Origin: an uncultured Oscillibacter sp.
GTDB taxonomy: Bacteria; Bacillota; Clostridia; Oscillospirales; Oscillospiraceae
Length of the DNA: 8,946 bases
Assembly (NCBI GenBank): GCA_900542115.1
Contig: UQMC01000086.1
Location: forward strand, 1 to 8,946
Direction: 5' to 3'
Under the pieces are notes generated by a model. The model was not told the DNA's origin. It did not search any database and saw only the letters and a program-made list of their open reading frames with translations. Shown one piece after another: positions 6,931 through 8,946 of this stretch (the stretch's first letter is position 1; each line of letters begins with the position of its first letter). The position numbers and the translations under genes are program-made.

Positions 6931-6943
6931 CGAAATCCTGCCG

Positions 6944-7207
6944 CTATCCCTTAAAAGGGGCTGTCTGCTCCCTGAGCCACGCCTCAAAATCGCTGCGGAT
7001 TTCGGGGAACGGCCGAATAGGGACTGCCGGGGTGGGATACGTCCCCAGCGCCTTATTCAGATGGGCCGTGCCGTACCAGCAGCCGAATTGATAGCCGCAC
7101 TTCGGCAAAACGCCCACAAGCGTAAAATCCATGTGCTCGTGAAAGCCGAGGCTGTTGCCGGTCAGATGTTCCTTGGCGCCGCGACGCGGAGAGAAACGGC
7201 AGGCATA
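6944..7207 (-). pseudogene. C-terminal remnant of a GNAT N-acetyltransferase (phosphinothricin-acetyltransferase-like)
   Basis: One minus-strand frame of 87 codons ends in TAG and resembles the last third of PAT-like GNAT enzymes. It has a TGNSLGFHEHMDFTLVGVLP stretch, then KCGYQFGCWYG, then a LNKALGTYP...PIRPFPEI end. Functional relatives read roughly NS-x-x-FH-x-x-LGF, GYKFGRWYD and MEK-x-LG at the same places. The N-terminal two thirds, with the acetyl-CoA binding loop, are missing: the homologous frame begins about 12 nt after the mscS stop. There is no proper start; the only internal ATG (7132) would give 62 residues without a cofactor site. The conserved Arg-Trp-Tyr-Asp is changed to Cys-Trp-Tyr-Gly, a further sign of decay. 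It probably remains from a deletion that fused the channel gene to the tail of a former acetyltransferase gene. The homology rests on recalled family motifs. Confidence 0.7.
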
Positions 7208-7218
7208 CGATCGCTTCC

Positions 7219-8031
7219 TTATTTTTCCAGAATATGCACGTTGAGATGGTCATAGGTCATCTCAATGCTGTGGCGGGCAAAGGCGTCCCGCAGATTTTCG
7301 TTGACGGAGAAGTACACCGGCCAATAGTTTTCCGGGGCGCACCAGCAGCAGATGGTATACTCAATGGCGCTGGCGCCGTAATTCGTCAGCCGCACAGTGG
7401 GCGCCGGGTCTAAAAGCACATCCGCCGCTGCCTCCACCGCCTCCATACAGGCGGCCTTCACTGCCTCTGTAGGGGCATCGTAAGAGGCTGTGACCGTCCG
7501 CACTACCCGGCGGCGGCCCAGCACGGTATAGTTGATGATCTTGGAGGCGGAGAGCTCCTTGTTCGGCATCAGGACCATCTGCCCGTCCGGAGTTTCCAGC
7601 TTCACGCGGTTCAAGCCGATCTCACGGACTGTGCCGGATACGCCGCCGGCCTCGATATAATCCCCAAGGGCAAAGGGACGGGAGGAGAGAATCACCAGCC
7701 CGCCGGCCACATTGCCGAGGATGTCCTCCGCCGCCAGGGTAACACCCAAGGTCAGCACGGACAAAAGTGCTGTCAGCGAGGACGTGTTGAAGCCCAGCGC
7801 CTCCGCCGTAATGATGAGCGTCAGGACATACAAAATGACCTTGACAGCGGTAAGCAGGAGCCCTTGCAGCCGGTCGCCCAGCTTTTGCATCCGGCTCAGC
7901 AGACGGGTGAGCAGCTTCATGATGAGCTTCACCGCAATGAGGCACACCAGCAGCGTTGCAAGGGCGGAGAGGACCTTGTCGAGACTGTACCCGGCCACAG
8001 AAGCCCCTAAAAAATTGGAAAGGTCAGGCAT
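7219..8031 (-). CDS. mscS: Small-conductance mechanosensitive channel (MscS family)
   Basis: The 270-residue protein fits the compact MscS architecture: membrane helices at about 18-41, 57-80 and 88-117, the last being the Gly/Ala-rich pore helix ending in AEDILGNVAGGLVILSS. It continues into the beta domain RPFALGDYIEAGGVSGTV (118-135) with DGQMVLMPNKEL (149-160), matching the E. coli RPF-x-x-G-(D/E)-Y and PN-G/K motifs. The alpha/beta cytoplasmic cage spans about 175-265. Such channels open under membrane tension and release solutes on osmotic downshift. The C-terminus ends soon after the usual final strand, so the gene is complete. The ATG follows AAGGAGG by 7 nt, and this ribosome site overlaps the stop of the phosphorylase gene 12 nt upstream, so the two are almost certainly co-translated. 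The symbol denotes the family; the genome may hold paralogues. Confidence 0.93.
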   Translation of the reverse strand: MPDLSNFLGASVAGYSLDKVLSALATLLVCLIAVKLIMKLLTRLLSRMQKLGDRLQGLLLTAVKVILYVLTLIITAEALGFNTSSLTALLSVLTLGVTLAAEDILGNVAGGLVILSSRPFALGDYIEAGGVSGTVREIGLNRVKLETPDGQMVLMPNKELSASKIINYTVLGRRRVVRTVTASYDAPTEAVKAACMEAVEAAADVLLDPAPTVRLTNYGASAIEYTICCWCAPENYWPVYFSVNENLRDAFARHSIEMTYDHLNVHILEK

Positions 8032-8038
8032 TGCTGTC

Positions 8039-8045
8039 CCTCCTT
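8039..8045 (-). promoter_or_regulatory. Ribosome binding site of the channel gene, overlapping the upstream stop
   Basis: AAGGAGG on the minus strand shares bases with the TAA stop of the phosphorylase gene and is 7 nt from the channel ATG. Ribosomes finishing the first gene are therefore positioned to start the second. Confidence 0.8.
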
Positions 8046-8829
8046 ACCGTCCGGCCCTGCGGTCAGCCTCGATGAGCCGCTTCAGCCCCTCCACCGCCAC
8101 CTTCACAGAGGCGGTGGTATCCTCACTCATGGTCTGGTCCAGCCCTGCGGCCTCCCGCTCCTGATTCCATACCACATGGAAGCAGCTTCCGCAGCGGCAG
8201 CCCAGCGCGGCAGCCACCACGAACAGCGCGGCGGACTCCATCTCCGACGCGATGCAGCCCATGCGCAGCCAGGCTTCCCACTTGTTCAGCAGCTCGTAAG
8301 AGACGGGGTGTTTTTCGGGCTGGTGCTGGCCGTAGAAGGAATCCTTGCACTCCACCACGCCGGTGTGGTAGGTAACGCCTACGTCCCTGGCGGCGTCCAC
8401 CAGGGCGTTGGTCACGCCGAAATCAGGCACGGCAGGGTACTCGATGGGCGCGTACTCGCGGCTGGTGCCCTCCATGCGGATCGCGCCGGTGGCAATCACG
8501 ACGTCACCGCCGCAGACATCCTCCTGCATGCCGCCGCAAGTGCCTACGCGGATGAAAGTGTCAGCCCCGCAGTTGGTCAGCTCTTCCAGCGCGATGGAAG
8601 CGGACGGGCCGCCGATGCCGGTGCTGGTAACGCTGACGGGTACGCCGTTGAGGGTGCCAGTGTAAGTAACGAACTCGCGGCTGTCAGCCACCAGACGAGG
8701 GTTATCAAAATATTTGGCAATTTTGGCGCAGCGCTTGGGGTCGCCGGGCAGAAGCACATAGCGGCCCACATCGCCGGGACCCAGCCCGACATGATACTGC
8801 TTGCCGCTGCCTTCGGTATAATCGACCAT
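8044..8829 (-). CDS. udp: Uridine phosphorylase-family nucleoside phosphorylase
   Basis: The 261-residue protein is a nucleoside phosphorylase of the PNP/UDP type I family, splitting a nucleoside with phosphate into base and ribose-1-phosphate for salvage in the cytoplasm. Motifs in order: LLPGDPKRC (26-34, phosphate-binding loop), [17 protein letters not shown] (68-84), RVGTCGG (94-100, phosphate Arg94), KDSFYGQ (162-168, base pocket) and ASEMESAAL (194-202, with Met197 and Glu198 as ribose contacts). In E. coli Udp the uracil-binding segment is Gln-x-Arg; here it is Gln168-His-Gln170, so specificity for uridine rather than another nucleoside is likely but not proven. I chose the ATG at 8829: it has AGGAGGT 8 nt upstream and a well-placed promoter at 8863-8891. 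The longer open frame would begin inside the promoter. It is the first gene of a unit with the channel gene. Confidence 0.92.
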   Translation of the reverse strand: MVDYTEGSGKQYHVGLGPGDVGRYVLLPGDPKRCAKIAKYFDNPRLVADSREFVTYTGTLNGVPVSVTSTGIGGPSASIALEELTNCGADTFIRVGTCGGMQEDVCGGDVVIATGAIRMEGTSREYAPIEYPAVPDFGVTNALVDAARDVGVTYHTGVVECKDSFYGQHQPEKHPVSYELLNKWEAWLRMGCIASEMESAALFVVAAALGCRCGSCFHVVWNQEREAAGLDQTMSEDTTASVKVAVEGLKRLIEADRRAGR

Positions 8830-8837
8830 AGGTTTCA

Positions 8838-8844
8838 ACCTCCT
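8838..8844 (-). promoter_or_regulatory. Strong ribosome binding site of the phosphorylase gene, inside an inverted repeat
   Basis: AGGAGGT on the minus strand is 8 nt before the ATG at 8829 and settles the start. Most of it lies within the proximal arm of the inverted repeat at 8831-8843 / 8881-8893. Confidence 0.8.
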
Positions 8845-8862
8845 GAATAGATATTTGAGTAT

Positions 8863-8891
8863 ATTATACAGCGTTTTGGGGGAGGTTGCAA
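8863..8891 (-). promoter_or_regulatory. Sigma-A-type promoter of the phosphorylase-channel unit
   Basis: On the minus strand, TTGCAA (8886-8891, 4/6 match) and a perfect TATAAT (8863-8868) are separated by 17 bp. The predicted start near 8856 leaves a leader of about 27 nt containing the ribosome site. The -35 box lies at the centre of the palindrome GGTTGCAACC (8884-8893). Confidence 0.75.
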
Positions 8892-8901
8892 CCAATTAAA
8901 T

Positions 8902-8944
8902 ATAGAAGAACACAGGTGTGAAATGGATAGTGTTTTTCTTCTAT
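8902..8944. repeat. Inverted repeat at the right edge of the window
   Basis: ATAGAAGAA (8902-8910) pairs with TTCTTCTAT (8936-8944), and CAC (8911-8913) can pair with GTG (8930-8932) past a TTT bulge. The loop contains CACAGGTGTG. It may be an AT-rich terminator of a gene beyond the window or a regulatory site; the window ends two bases later, so its context is not visible. Confidence 0.35.
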
Positions 8945-8946
8945 CA

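Larger units (their letters stand above)
6630..6943. other. Intergenic control region between the two transcription units
   Basis: This stretch of about 310 bp is AT-richer than the genes around it. It holds the terminator of the upstream unit, the DnaA-box-like cluster, the palindrome, the hairpin and the promoter listed separately. No open frame in it has a ribosome site or a recognisable protein. Confidence 0.7.
8831..8893. repeat. Inverted repeat spanning promoter and ribosome site of the phosphorylase gene
   Basis: The arms 8831-8843 (ggtttcaacctcc on the plus strand) and 8881-8893 (ggaggttgcaacc) are reverse complements in 12 of 13 positions, separated by 37 bp that contain the -10 box. 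Each arm contains a near or perfect palindrome of its own: GGTTTCAACC (8831-8840) and GGTTGCAACC (8884-8893), centred 53 bp apart, about five helical turns. This could be a pair of operators. Alternatively it could be an RNA hairpin that hides the ribosome site in any transcript reading through from upstream. Confidence 0.6.

Noticed and set aside
7053..7253. Short minus-strand frame across the channel gene end
   Set aside because: It overlaps the channel stop and the acetyltransferase remnant in a different frame; its composition is arbitrary and nothing in it is recognisable.

Overview
The window looks like chromosomal DNA of a GC-rich (by eye about 55-58% GC) low-GC-phylum Clostridia, most likely Oscillospiraceae (Oscillibacter/Flavonifractor-like). 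The reasons are strong AGGAGG-type ribosome sites, the YitT, LUD and divergent type IIA topoisomerase families, and the protein sequences themselves. This placement is inference. Every gene I can support lies on the minus strand, so transcription runs from high to low coordinates.

Unit 1 (about 8893 down to 6906) has a good sigma-A-type promoter (8863-8891), a uridine-phosphorylase-family gene (8829-8044), an MscS-type mechanosensitive channel gene (8031-7219) and then, directly abutting the channel's stop, a decayed C-terminal piece of a GNAT acetyltransferase (7207-6944). A perfect 10-bp-stem hairpin (6906-6930) probably ends the transcript. The control region of this unit is the most unusual part of the window: an imperfect inverted repeat (8831-8843 / 8881-8893) overlaps both the -35 box and the Shine-Dalgarno.

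The gap 6630-6943 holds the control region of unit 2: a tandem cluster of three DnaA-box-like 9-mers, a perfect 10-bp palindrome, a hairpin, and a promoter with 17-bp spacing and a leader of about 31 nt.

Unit 2 (6629 down to 55) encodes both subunits of a divergent type IIA DNA topoisomerase, B (ATPase/TOPRIM) then A (breakage-reunion). These are followed by a YitT-family membrane protein (probable TTG start), a LUD-domain protein with a four-cysteine tail, and a lipoprotein that seems to contain two copies of one small domain. The last three genes are tightly packed, with ribosome sites touching upstream stops, and are probably translated as one block. The topoisomerase should relax or decatenate DNA; why the last three genes follow it is not evident from sequence.

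I see no mobile element, CRISPR array, tRNA or rRNA. No complete novel system is evident. The points most worth a second look are the double-palindrome control region of the phosphorylase gene, the DnaA-box-like cluster, the altered catalytic-core residues of the topoisomerase, and the duplicated-domain lipoprotein.
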